DNA of 59,708 nucleotides from the IMG/VR virus record IMGVR_UViG_3300008262_000463, positions 1 through 59,708 of that record, one strand, 5' to 3'. Of the stretch, positions 29,645 to 36,899 are shown piece by piece. This stretch comes from a virus. Within the stretch, counting starts at the first letter, position 1. Each line of letters starts with the position of its first letter. A model generated the notes under the pieces. That model did no database searches and was not told the origin of the DNA. It worked only from the letters and a program-made list of their open reading frames with translations. The translations under genes and the position numbers were made by a program.

Positions 29645-30033
29645 GATTTTTTCATTCCGCCTGTATCTGTTCTTTTTATTATTTCAGCGATCTGCTCATC
29701 ATTTAGAATACGCAAGGCTTCTTTGGCCTTCTCATTTGAGTAACCAAAATATGTCTTAATATATCCTAGATTCTTGTCGGCCGATGATTTCTGCCACGGT
29801 TCAAATTTCCGTTTCATAGACCTAATGGTATTTAGAAGGTACTGGAACTGTAAATCTGGTGACAGATCCGGATGCTTGTTCATCTCATTGGCATAAAGTA
29901 CACAATCCATATGGTAAGACAATGAACGGTTAACGACAAAAGCATTGTAATCCTTTAGATCCAATTCGTCCCTAAACGGATTCTTCTTGGTTTGTAGTAT
30001 GGCAGGTACGATTTCTTTAAATAAATCTGGCAT
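29641..30033 (-). CDS. 62: Clamp loader small subunit gp62
   Basis: A protein of 130 residues from the ATG at 30033 (MPDLFKEIVPAILQTK); a GTG at 30042 is an alternative. No good ribosome site is seen for either, so translation may be coupled to the upstream endonuclease gene, whose stop is at 30017. The assignment rests on position between gp44 and regA, helical composition and segments known in marine T4-like gp62 (NAFVVNRSLSYHMDCVLYAN, RKFEPWQK). T4 gp62 is 187 residues; marine ones are shorter. It forms the clamp loader with four gp44 subunits. Confidence 0.8.
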   Translation of the reverse strand: MPDLFKEIVPAILQTKKNPFRDELDLKDYNAFVVNRSLSYHMDCVLYANEMNKHPDLSPDLQFQYLLNTIRSMKRKFEPWQKSSADKNLGYIKTYFGYSNEKAKEALRILNDEQIAEIIKRTDTGGMKKS

Positions 30034-30529
30034 TTTTTTCACTTATTGAAACAATTTTAATACCTTTTTCAAATTTGTAATCATAATGAGTTTCACTATT
30101 TAATAAAGGTTTTAAACTGTAAATCAAAGTATTTTCTATATCTGTCAGGTTAATATATTCAGGCAAATCTTGTGGTGAAATTGATATAGTTTTAACTGTA
30201 ATATCGCTCAGATCACGACCAAATATATCAATATATTTGTATGCAGCAGAATGATTTTCATCAGGCCTTTCTGTTCCACGAACACCAGATATAAATCTAC
30301 CTATTCTTTTATGAATAGAAGATTCAGAACACCCAACATAAATTGGCTGTTCATTTTTATATAAAATATATATTCCTCTATTTGCCAATTTTCTATTAGT
30401 AAAAAAACCTTGAGCAGTTTCTTCTCTAATTATAACTTTTTCAAAATTATCTAAAGAAATTTCTTTTAAAAATAAAGGAAGAAAATCTTCGGGCTCATAT
30501 TGAATTTCAAAAAATATATTTCTTTTCAT
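30017..30529 (-). CDS. GIY-YIG homing endonuclease-like protein
   Basis: A 170-residue protein. GIYILYKNEQPIYVGCSESS (about 52-71) is the GIY-YIG motif (GIYILY...YVG), followed by HKRIGRFISGVRGTERPDEN with the catalytic Arg/His region and IENTLIYSLKPLLN carrying the catalytic Glu and final helix. It lies between gp44 and gp62, overlapping one base with gp44 (30529) and 17 bases with gp62. In T4 these two genes are adjacent and translationally coupled, so this is an insertion. A mobile endonuclease is the likely explanation. Confidence 0.8.
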   Translation of the reverse strand: MKRNIFFEIQYEPEDFLPLFLKEISLDNFEKVIIREETAQGFFTNRKLANRGIYILYKNEQPIYVGCSESSIHKRIGRFISGVRGTERPDENHSAAYKYIDIFGRDLSDITVKTISISPQDLPEYINLTDIENTLIYSLKPLLNSETHYDYKFEKGIKIVSISEKNARFI

Positions 30530-31461
30530 TATTTAAACTCACAATCAACCATGATTTCTGTAAGACAAGCGGTTGTGTTGATTTCGTGGTCAGCAACAAA
30601 CGCAGCCTGATATTGATACTTGGCAAGAATTAAAACCAACTGAGGTACGGATTGTGGTTTCAAAACTTCATACAGACCTTCATAAAGTTTACGATATAGT
30701 TTTGTTGGATCGTTATCTAGATTGTTGGTGACCCATTTACGAGCAGATGAAAAATCTTTACCTTTCAATGCTGTAATAAGATTAGACAAATCAACATCAG
30801 CAACACTACCAAGAATACCTTTATCGATTACACCAGATACGGAATATCTTTGTAGTTCATTGAGAACTCTCCTATTATCAGGAAAGTGTTTTGTGATGAG
30901 TGCTGCAAGAACAGACTTTTCATATTGAACATTTTCTTGTTCTAGAATGTGTTCAATTCTTTTCATCAATGATGTAGCCATTTTCTGTTTGCAACCATTG
31001 ATCTTGAAATCAACAACAGCACAACGAGAATGAATTGGATCGATGATACGATTCTTGAAATTACAAGTAAAGATGAACGAACAATTGGATGCAAATTCTT
31101 CTATTGCACCACGCATTGCAGGTTGTGTTGAGTTTGGATTTAGATAGTCTGCCTCATCAATAATGACAACCTTTCGGCCACCCATAAGTGAAACAGATGA
31201 GGCATAGTTTTTGATTTTGGTGCGTAGAACATCGATGCCTGATTCATCTGAACCGTTGATAATGATATAATCACAACCAACCTGTTCACACAAAGCTCGA
31301 GCAACTGTAGTTTTACCAACACCTGCACTACCAGATAATAGTAGATTAGGAATTTCTTTTCGATTTACATATTCTTGAAAGGTATTCTTTAATGCATCTG
31401 GTAGAATACATTCCTCAATAGTTTTTGGCCGATACTTCTCGACCCAAAGTAGATGTTCCAT
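30529..31461 (-). CDS. 44: Clamp loader large subunit gp44
   Basis: A 310-residue AAA+ protein (T4: 319). GSAGVGKT at 44-51 is Walker A, VVIIDEADYLN (DEAD at 102-105) is Walker B, FIFTCNFKNRIIDPIHSRC holds sensor 1 and the SRC arginine finger motif, and a helical collar follows. Four copies with one gp62 load the gp45 clamp onto primer ends using ATP. The stop overlaps the GIY-YIG start by one base. Confidence 0.93.
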   Translation of the reverse strand: MEHLLWVEKYRPKTIEECILPDALKNTFQEYVNRKEIPNLLLSGSAGVGKTTVARALCEQVGCDYIIINGSDESGIDVLRTKIKNYASSVSLMGGRKVVIIDEADYLNPNSTQPAMRGAIEEFASNCSFIFTCNFKNRIIDPIHSRCAVVDFKINGCKQKMATSLMKRIEHILEQENVQYEKSVLAALITKHFPDNRRVLNELQRYSVSGVIDKGILGSVADVDLSNLITALKGKDFSSARKWVTNNLDNDPTKLYRKLYEGLYEVLKPQSVPQLVLILAKYQYQAAFVADHEINTTACLTEIMVDCEFK

Positions 31462-31488
31462 TCACATTCTCCATAATATATTTACAAC

Positions 31489-31764
31489 TCATTTTACTTC
31501 ATTCATACCTTCAAATAAAGCCACAAACTCATTGAACTCAGCAGTTTCAGACTGAATGCTTTGATTGTATTGTGCCTTAGCTAACTTCTTAATAATCTTT
31601 TTAGGAATTTTTAATGCATCAAATGTTCCATCAACAATATCTTTGATTGCTTCATTCTCTGAATCAATTTTTGTCATAGATGAATTGATTTCTGAGATAG
31701 CATCTTTTAATGTTTTCAACTGTTCTTCATTAAAGTTTCCAAATAATGTTTGTACTGTAGTCAT
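31489..31764 (-). CDS. DsbA-like double-stranded DNA-binding protein
   Basis: A 91-residue acidic, helical protein between gp45 and gp44. EAIKDIVDGTFDALKIPKKI and IKKLAKAQYNQSIQSETAEF (about 40-75) resemble the IKDI...LGVDGKMFNRL and DVFEAETEEV segments of T4 DsbA, a small DNA-binding protein linked to late transcription. The call is by pattern and memory, so it is moderate. Alternative: an unrelated small phage helical protein. Confidence 0.5.
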   Translation of the reverse strand: MTTVQTLFGNFNEEQLKTLKDAISEINSSMTKIDSENEAIKDIVDGTFDALKIPKKIIKKLAKAQYNQSIQSETAEFNEFVALFEGMNEVK

Positions 31765-31767
31765 AGT

Positions 31768-32382
31768 TTATCCAAATATACAATTAATAATTAATCGATA
31801 CCGCTTAACTGTTGGTGAACAAGCCGAATGTAAATGATTCGAATCAAAAATTACAGCACGACCTCTTTGAGGTGTGATTACTTGATTTCTGGTTAAACTA
31901 CCAACCGGTTCTCCATAAAATTTTTCATTATAGAGTACGGTATCACCATCACCACCGTTTACATAGTATAGAAGTGTTTTTCTTCCACCAAGATAAACTC
32001 CGTCTTTGTAAGATTCAGGATTAGAATCATCCACATGAGGTGGTTCTAAAGTTGGAGAACCTTGAGGCATCAATAGGTTTGCTTTGATACGTGTTGTTCC
32101 AGTAACCTTGCCAACATATCTCTCATATTCAGCAATCAAAGGTGCAATATAAGGTAAGAAAATACTTTTTGTTACATTGTCCTCTACAAAATAATGTTTA
32201 AATTGAATATGTTCTTTAGTTGGTTCATCAATACTCCAAAGATTATCCGTTGGTTGTGAATATGTGGAATACTTAGAGAACTTCCATTGTACATCTTCTC
32301 CACACAATAGTTCATAAATGGACTTTTGAAATATTAAAGGAATAAAATCATCGATGATTACTGGTTCCACTTTATTCGCCAA
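31768..32382 (-). CDS. 2OG-Fe(II) dioxygenase, first copy
   Basis: A 204-residue protein: LEPPHVDDSNPE (HxD iron ligands, about 115), LLYYVNGGDGDTVLYN (beta-strand with a GG-D turn typical of the fold), and VIFDSNHLHSACSPTVKRYR with the distal His and the Arg that binds 2-oxoglutarate. It belongs to the prolyl-hydroxylase-like group common in aquatic T4-like phages. Substrate unknown. It lies between gp45 and the DsbA-like gene and overlaps gp45 by 11 bases. Confidence 0.72.
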   Translation of the reverse strand: MANKVEPVIIDDFIPLIFQKSIYELLCGEDVQWKFSKYSTYSQPTDNLWSIDEPTKEHIQFKHYFVEDNVTKSIFLPYIAPLIAEYERYVGKVTGTTRIKANLLMPQGSPTLEPPHVDDSNPESYKDGVYLGGRKTLLYYVNGGDGDTVLYNEKFYGEPVGSLTRNQVITPQRGRAVIFDSNHLHSACSPTVKRYRLIINCIFG

Positions 32383-32893
32383 TCTTTGTTAATTTACTTT
32401 CAAATGCAATCCAATACTGAATGTCATCTCTACTGTTCTTAAAGTTGACCATGCCTTTAAAAGAGATACTAACATCATATGATCCAGGAATCATTTTGAG
32501 ATTTTCGATATTGAATACAATCTTATATTGTTTTCCTTTGCCTTCACCAACAGCGATAGAATTGGTGTGTGCAGAATCATCTTTTGCATCAAAAGAAACA
32601 ACTTCAATTGTTGAACCATCAGAAATGATGCCAATGTGTGGTGATGAAAGCGTTGAAGCAGTTTTCATCAGAATATCATAATCATCAGATTTCAATGTAA
32701 AACTATCATCAACTGTTGGCATGACAAGTTCTTTTTCTGGAGGGACAACAAGAGTTTCCTTTGCTGCCATCCTGTAACTTGTTTTTCTGTTACCAGATTT
32801 GAATAGAATATTTGAATCTGTAAAATCAATTTCACCGTCTTTGAAAAGACCTTGTACAGACAAAAATTGGTTTAGGTCGTATACACAAATCAC
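32372..32893 (-). CDS. 45: Sliding clamp gp45, N-terminally truncated
   Basis: The C-terminal about 170 residues of gp45. ICVYDLNQFLSVQGLFKDG aligns with AIYDLNGFLGILSLV around residue 53 of T4 gp45 (228 aa), and the rest follows in order (LKSDDYDILMKTASTLSSP, DSAHTNSIAV, FNIENLKMIPGSYDVSISF). About 50 N-terminal residues are missing: the only start is a GTG at 32893 without a ribosome site, a stop codon lies six codons before it, and the upstream sequence encodes the DUF5664 protein. In T4 gp45 is the essential clamp for polymerase and late transcription. The truncation is either a real deletion or an assembly error. Confidence 0.8.
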   Translation of the reverse strand: MICVYDLNQFLSVQGLFKDGEIDFTDSNILFKSGNRKTSYRMAAKETLVVPPEKELVMPTVDDSFTLKSDDYDILMKTASTLSSPHIGIISDGSTIEVVSFDAKDDSAHTNSIAVGEGKGKQYKIVFNIENLKMIPGSYDVSISFKGMVNFKNSRDDIQYWIAFESKLTKIGE

Positions 32894-32901
32894 AAATTGA
32901 A

Positions 32902-33237
32902 TTATTTGTCAATAGAATACTTTACATCATGTTCATATAAAAAATATAGGCAACACATTGCGTGTGCCAAGTGGTGAATACCAGATTCAGGATCAATCTG
33001 TTCACCTTCTTTCCATGCCCACAGATGGCGTTGCATGGCATCAAAGTACCTGCGTTTAGAATCGGGAACAATTTTCCAATTATCGGCTTCATACTTCTCA
33101 GCACCAAAAGTTAATACTTTTACCATCTCTTTTAGTGCTAACGGTGGAATCAAACCATATTGTAATTTTCCCCCGTCAAACTTACGGCCACCAGTTGAGG
33201 CATTTTGTGATGCCTTAACTATGTCTTTGAATTTCAT
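32902..33237 (-). CDS. dATP/dGTP diphosphohydrolase-like protein (DUF5664 type)
   Basis: A 111-residue helical protein. GGRKFDGGKLQYGLIPPLAL and FGAEKYEADNWKIVPDSKRR, then YFDAMQRHLWAWKEGE and HHLAHAMCCLYFLYEHD are the blocks of the phage dATP/dGTP diphosphohydrolase domain (MazG-related, DUF5664), with E, K, H and D residues for metal and phosphate. Such enzymes remove host nucleotides or shift dNTP pools. The closest use here is unknown. It is directly upstream of the truncated gp45. Confidence 0.7.
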   Translation of the reverse strand: MKFKDIVKASQNASTGGRKFDGGKLQYGLIPPLALKEMVKVLTFGAEKYEADNWKIVPDSKRRYFDAMQRHLWAWKEGEQIDPESGIHHLAHAMCCLYFLYEHDVKYSIDK

Positions 33238-34034
33238 TACATTTCACCCACATAGTTTGCAACAGCAGGCATATCTCCTTGAAAATGATATGTGCCGATA
33301 TGTGAGGTTCTCATCCAAGGACACAACCAAATCTGTCCTCCGATGTTTCTCCACCATTGGCAGAACATATAATCTTCTGAGAGATATCGCTCTGATTTTT
33401 CATCAATAACGGTATCAAAATATGCATGAATGTAACGAGTGCCATCAAAATTGGCTTGACCAACATGATCTGGTTTGTAACGAAACTCTGGATAAGCTTT
33501 TTCCCATTTAGGAAATACTTCACGCTTGACCATCATAAATCCAGTTCCAATCTCCATAACTTCAAGTGGCTCTGTGACCGAAAACTGTGCGGTTCCTTTA
33601 ACAGGATTAAACACATAATCACCTGTAACTTTTTCTAAGAGACCTGGATCAATGTCAGGATTCTTTTCCATTGCACGTTTAACAGAACGCCATTTAATTG
33701 CTTTCTTAGGATATGGTGCGCCGATGACATCACGATCTAATGCCAACATTGCAATAACATCTTGTGGATTAAAGTGAATGTCTGAATCAATAAACAACAT
33801 ATGTGTGCAATCTGAACGATGTAGAAATTCATCAACAAGATAATTTCTTGCACGTGTAATTAATGATTCATTAAACAGGAAAGAAAATTTGATGGGTACA
33901 CCATAAGACATCAACATACCTTGTAGATCAAGGCATGATTTCATGTACAACCCATAATTTTGTCCACCATACATTGGGGTTGCAACGAATAAACTTTTCT
34001 TTTGTAAATCTTCTTTTTTAATTGAAATTTCCAT
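33237..34034 (-). CDS. Glycosyltransferase, GT-A fold
   Basis: A 265-residue protein. FVATPMYGGQNYGLYMKSCL and SLITRARNYLVDEFLHRSDC, then MLFIDSDIHFNPQDV (DxD site, about 77-91), VIGAPYPKKAIKW and EDYMFCQWWRNIGGQIWLCP (the [ED]D acceptor side) give a complete GT2-like core. It is outside the glycan operon at 8185-13359, in the replication region, where T4-like aquatic phages often have it. In T4, replication-region glycosyltransferases modify DNA; here the acceptor is unknown. Terminator at 34058-34083 lies before its start, so it may have its own promoter or be read through. Confidence 0.68.
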   Translation of the reverse strand: MEISIKKEDLQKKSLFVATPMYGGQNYGLYMKSCLDLQGMLMSYGVPIKFSFLFNESLITRARNYLVDEFLHRSDCTHMLFIDSDIHFNPQDVIAMLALDRDVIGAPYPKKAIKWRSVKRAMEKNPDIDPGLLEKVTGDYVFNPVKGTAQFSVTEPLEVMEIGTGFMMVKREVFPKWEKAYPEFRYKPDHVGQANFDGTRYIHAYFDTVIDEKSERYLSEDYMFCQWWRNIGGQIWLCPWMRTSHIGTYHFQGDMPAVANYVGEM

Positions 34035-34057
34035 TATAACTCCAATGTGTGATAAAA

Positions 34058-34083
34058 GGGAGAGTTACCGAAGTAACCCTCCC
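34058..34083 (-). terminator. Terminator with UUCG loop
   Basis: Minus strand: GGGAGGGTTAC-TTCG-GTAACTCTCCC followed by TTTT; one A-C mismatch in an 11-bp stem. It lies after the HTH gene (34098). The UUCG tetraloop is also used at 44721 and 51161. Confidence 0.85.
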
Positions 34084-34097
34084 AACTCAAATCAATA

Positions 34098-34364
34098 TTA
34101 CTGATTGAAAGAGTAACCGGCACGCAAAGCTGCCTGAACGAGAGCTTTGCTTGGTTTACCCATGCGGTAGAACTTAACCAAACGACCATCTTCTGTACGC
34201 TTGGAGTTTGTGTAGATGCAATGGCCTTCTTTGCGAAGTTCATCGATACGGGCGGTAACATTGCTGATACCAAAACGGCGTTGTGCTTGTGCTACGGTGA
34301 AAGTGTTGTAACCACTTTTTGCTTTGAGGGCGTTCAACATTTTGTCTTTTGCAGATAACTTCAT
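34098..34364 (-). CDS. Small winged-helix DNA-binding protein
   Basis: An 88-residue basic protein. TFTVAQAQRRFGISNVTARI (about 22-41) is a helix-turn-helix, followed by the wing (DELRKEGHCIYTNSKRTEDG). It has its own strong promoter (34421-34449) and its own terminator (34058-34083), so it is expressed as a single early gene. It is a candidate early regulator of phage or host transcription; no family name is certain. Confidence 0.65.
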   Translation of the reverse strand: MKLSAKDKMLNALKAKSGYNTFTVAQAQRRFGISNVTARIDELRKEGHCIYTNSKRTEDGRLVKFYRMGKPSKALVQAALRAGYSFNQ

Positions 34365-34420
34365 TATATAAACTCCTTGTTCATAGTTAAATTAAATCCT
34401 TGCTTTAAGCAAGTTCTCAC

Positions 34421-34449
34421 AGTATACTATTATGTATATGATTTGTCAA
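34421..34449 (-). promoter_or_regulatory. Sigma-70 promoter of the HTH gene
   Basis: Minus strand: TTGACA (34449-34444), 17-base spacer, TATACT (34426-34421). Identical in boxes and spacing to the gp43 promoter at 23419. Leader of about 50 bases to the ATG at 34364. Confidence 0.82.
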
Positions 34450-34470
34450 GATTATTTGTGGTATACTTGA

Positions 34471-35730
34471 CTATCGACCAACTTGTGGTAGATATTTTGC
34501 CTTGGTTTCTTCCCAAGACAGGTATATCAAATCGTCATAGAAAAGAGAATCATATGAAACGGTATTCTTTTTCTTTAACATTGATATACGACCCTTAGCA
34601 TACTTGGTTTTCCAAATATTGGCAAGAGTTTCTTCACTGGTATCAAACGACTTTACCAGTTTATCTTCCTTAATTTCTTTCCTTAGAAATTCAGAAGTAT
34701 TATTATAGAGGTAAGAAAAATATATACCTCTTTGGTGTTCCGTTCTTATTAGATTTTTTGGAATACCTAATTTTGAATAAGCGAAATTCAATGACCTATT
34801 TTTGTGATCTCGCTTAAGTGGAAGACCTTGTGTGTTTTTGGCTTCCCACCACTCAAAATATTTTCTTGTATGGTTTTCTTTAATCCAATTGAAAACCATT
34901 CTGCTTGTTTCTCTTGTAGGTTCAAATGCAACAGAACCAGAAGAAAAACCCATTTTTTTCCAATGTTCTAACCCATCATATTGTGAAAGTCCATTAGATT
35001 TTGTATTTCCGTATAAAGATGTTGTGGTGACACCAACTAGAACATCACCATATCTTTCTTGCCAATCTTTCTGTACGGTATCAGAGAGACACAACAAAGC
35101 AAGTAACTTGCCGCCCATGTAGTTAAATCCCAAAGGTTGTAAAGGTACGATAGTAGAACCAATTGCGGTATGGTTAATCATGCCTTGTTGTGTCTTAACC
35201 TCTCTTGACCATCCAATTTCTTTATCTCTTGGTGTTAAATCTAAAAAATCTGATGAGATACAAATTACACCAAGATATTTTTTAGTTACATCATCAACAA
35301 TAGTATAGAATAAGTTTCTTCCTATATTTGAATTGTTTTTCATTGTAGAAGAAAATGTTCGAATGGCATTCCATGTTTCTGCCAAATCGCCATTTGAAAT
35401 TTGCATTACAGGTTTTAACTTTTCATAATCATCAGGTTCTTTTGGCATCCAGAAGTTAGATTTAACTTGTTTGATAAGTTTCTCTTGTTCTTTACTAACC
35501 ATTTGAACTTCATCACCAAATAATGTTGATATCTGTTCTACTGGATATCTCTCTTTGACTTCACACCATTTTTGATACAATGTATATTCACGAACATCCA
35601 TTTGTGATGCGTAAGACAGGTTTTCAATGAGCCTATCTTTGACTTCATTTGTGTCGATGTGTTCAATTTTAGGATTGCTTTCTTGCCAATCCTGCCATTG
35701 TTTATCTACGAATTCTATGGGTGTTGCCAT
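34471..35730 (-). CDS. DUF4338 (DruA-like) protein, intact copy
   Basis: A 419-residue protein. The core has NLFYTIVDDVTKKYLGVICI, INHTAIGSTIVPLQPLGFNY and MGGKLLALLCLSDTVQKDW, then LVGVTTTSLYGNTKSNGLSQ. These are the blocks of DUF4338, the domain of DruA from the Druantia defence system. What the domain does chemically is not known to me, and phage copies have no assigned role. A broken relative lies at 14959-15830. Its start overlaps the deformylase stop by one base, so the two are coupled. Confidence 0.65.
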   Translation of the reverse strand: MATPIEFVDKQWQDWQESNPKIEHIDTNEVKDRLIENLSYASQMDVREYTLYQKWCEVKERYPVEQISTLFGDEVQMVSKEQEKLIKQVKSNFWMPKEPDDYEKLKPVMQISNGDLAETWNAIRTFSSTMKNNSNIGRNLFYTIVDDVTKKYLGVICISSDFLDLTPRDKEIGWSREVKTQQGMINHTAIGSTIVPLQPLGFNYMGGKLLALLCLSDTVQKDWQERYGDVLVGVTTTSLYGNTKSNGLSQYDGLEHWKKMGFSSGSVAFEPTRETSRMVFNWIKENHTRKYFEWWEAKNTQGLPLKRDHKNRSLNFAYSKLGIPKNLIRTEHQRGIYFSYLYNNTSEFLRKEIKEDKLVKSFDTSEETLANIWKTKYAKGRISMLKKKNTVSYDSLFYDDLIYLSWEETKAKYLPQVGR

Positions 35731-36299
35731 TATGCTAGTTTCATTTTCTTCAATAGTTTATTTCTTTTCTTAATACCCATTGCCAAAGCAAGAGGTTTAA
35801 CTCTCTCAGTATACACGACACCATTCATATGATCAAGCTCATGCAGAAAACAACGAGCAGATATGCCAGAAAATTGTGCTGTTTTTTCGGCACCAGTAAA
35901 GTCTTGATACTTCACTTTGATTTCAGCAGGTCTAGTAATTCTTAATCCTAAGAAAGGAAAAGACAAACAACCTTCTACTATGTGTGCCATCTCATGTGAA
36001 ACGTGTGTAACTTCTGGATTAAAAAATGCCACATATTCATCATCAGCACCCATAACAAAGACACGGTATGGCATTCCACATTGATTGGCAGACAATCCAA
36101 CGCCACGATATTCTTTGCAGGTATCAGTCAATCTAGATGCTAGTGCATTTGGATCGATTGGTGGATTATCAAAATCAAATTTTGGCATTGCTTGAGCCAA
36201 AATAGGATCAGTTTCTTTAACCAATTTCAATAATTGTTTTGGTTGTGGTGGTGCAATTACTGCTTCTTGGTTTGTATCAATTGTAATAATTTCAGACAT
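35730..36299 (-). CDS. def: Peptide deformylase
   Basis: A 189-residue protein with all three motifs in order: GVGLSANQCG (motif 1), EGCLSFP (motif 2, Cys ligand) and CFLHELDHMNG (motif 3, HExxH). It removes the formyl group from new proteins; phage deformylases are known in aquatic T4-like phages and may support phage or photosystem protein production. The N-terminal 20 residues are a Gln/Pro-rich extension before the usual start of the fold (LLKLVKETDPILAQAMPKFD). Confidence 0.88.
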   Translation of the reverse strand: MSEIITIDTNQEAVIAPPQPKQLLKLVKETDPILAQAMPKFDFDNPPIDPNALASRLTDTCKEYRGVGLSANQCGMPYRVFVMGADDEYVAFFNPEVTHVSHEMAHIVEGCLSFPFLGLRITRPAEIKVKYQDFTGAEKTAQFSGISARCFLHELDHMNGVVYTERVKPLALAMGIKKRNKLLKKMKLA

Positions 36300-36308
36300 T
36301 ATAATCTC

Positions 36309-36890
36309 CTATTTAAATTTTGGTCCACAGACCCATCCAACAAGTGAATATCTTTCTCCTTGTTTTATTGGTGTAACCTCATGTAATGTCCAAGAAGGAA
36401 AAATTGTCATGACACCGATACCTTTTGGTGCATTATCTGGATCTTTTGAATTGTACAATAAAAGATCTCCTCCTTTATACATTTTCTCATCACTTAATTG
36501 TATTGTAAATGATAACTTTCTGTGAGTATTTCCTTCATATGTAGAATCTATATGTTTGCCATAAAAACTTCCTTTTTTATTATAAGCAGTAAATTGAAGT
36601 TCTTCAATAAAAGTCAAATCATAGTTAAAGAATTTTTCATTTATATTTTTTACAACATCTGTACATCTTCGATATATCCATTCAAATTCAGAAAAGTATT
36701 CTCTCTCACATCTAAACCAACAGATATCAGTAATTCTCCTTTTTTCATCTTCTTCACCATCATTAATGAGTGCTTTATTTAAATTAGATTTTTTACCTAA
36801 TTTGATTATTTCTATACACTCTTGTTCGGTGAATACTTGTACCCAAGCCCACCTCTCATCAAATTTATCTTTTCCTAAAAACCAAGGCAT
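36309..36890 (-). CDS. 2OG-Fe(II) dioxygenase, second copy
   Basis: A 193-residue protein of the prolyl 4-hydroxylase group. GKHIDSTYEGNTHRKLSFTI (HxD, about 115-134), YKGGDLLLYN (double-stranded beta core), MTIFPSWTLHEVTPIKQGER (distal His) and YSLVGWV (R-x-S substrate side) fit the family. It begins MPWFLGKDKF and is cotranscribed with the deformylase and gp46. It is distinct from the copy at 31768. Substrate unknown. Confidence 0.72.
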   Translation of the reverse strand: MPWFLGKDKFDERWAWVQVFTEQECIEIIKLGKKSNLNKALINDGEEDEKRRITDICWFRCEREYFSEFEWIYRRCTDVVKNINEKFFNYDLTFIEELQFTAYNKKGSFYGKHIDSTYEGNTHRKLSFTIQLSDEKMYKGGDLLLYNSKDPDNAPKGIGVMTIFPSWTLHEVTPIKQGERYSLVGWVCGPKFK

Positions 36891-36899
36891 AATATTCTC

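Noticed and set aside
34034-34273. 79-codon minus-strand frame over the HTH gene
   Set aside because: It overlaps the HTH gene and its terminator, and the product has no family features; the HTH frame has start, promoter and terminator.
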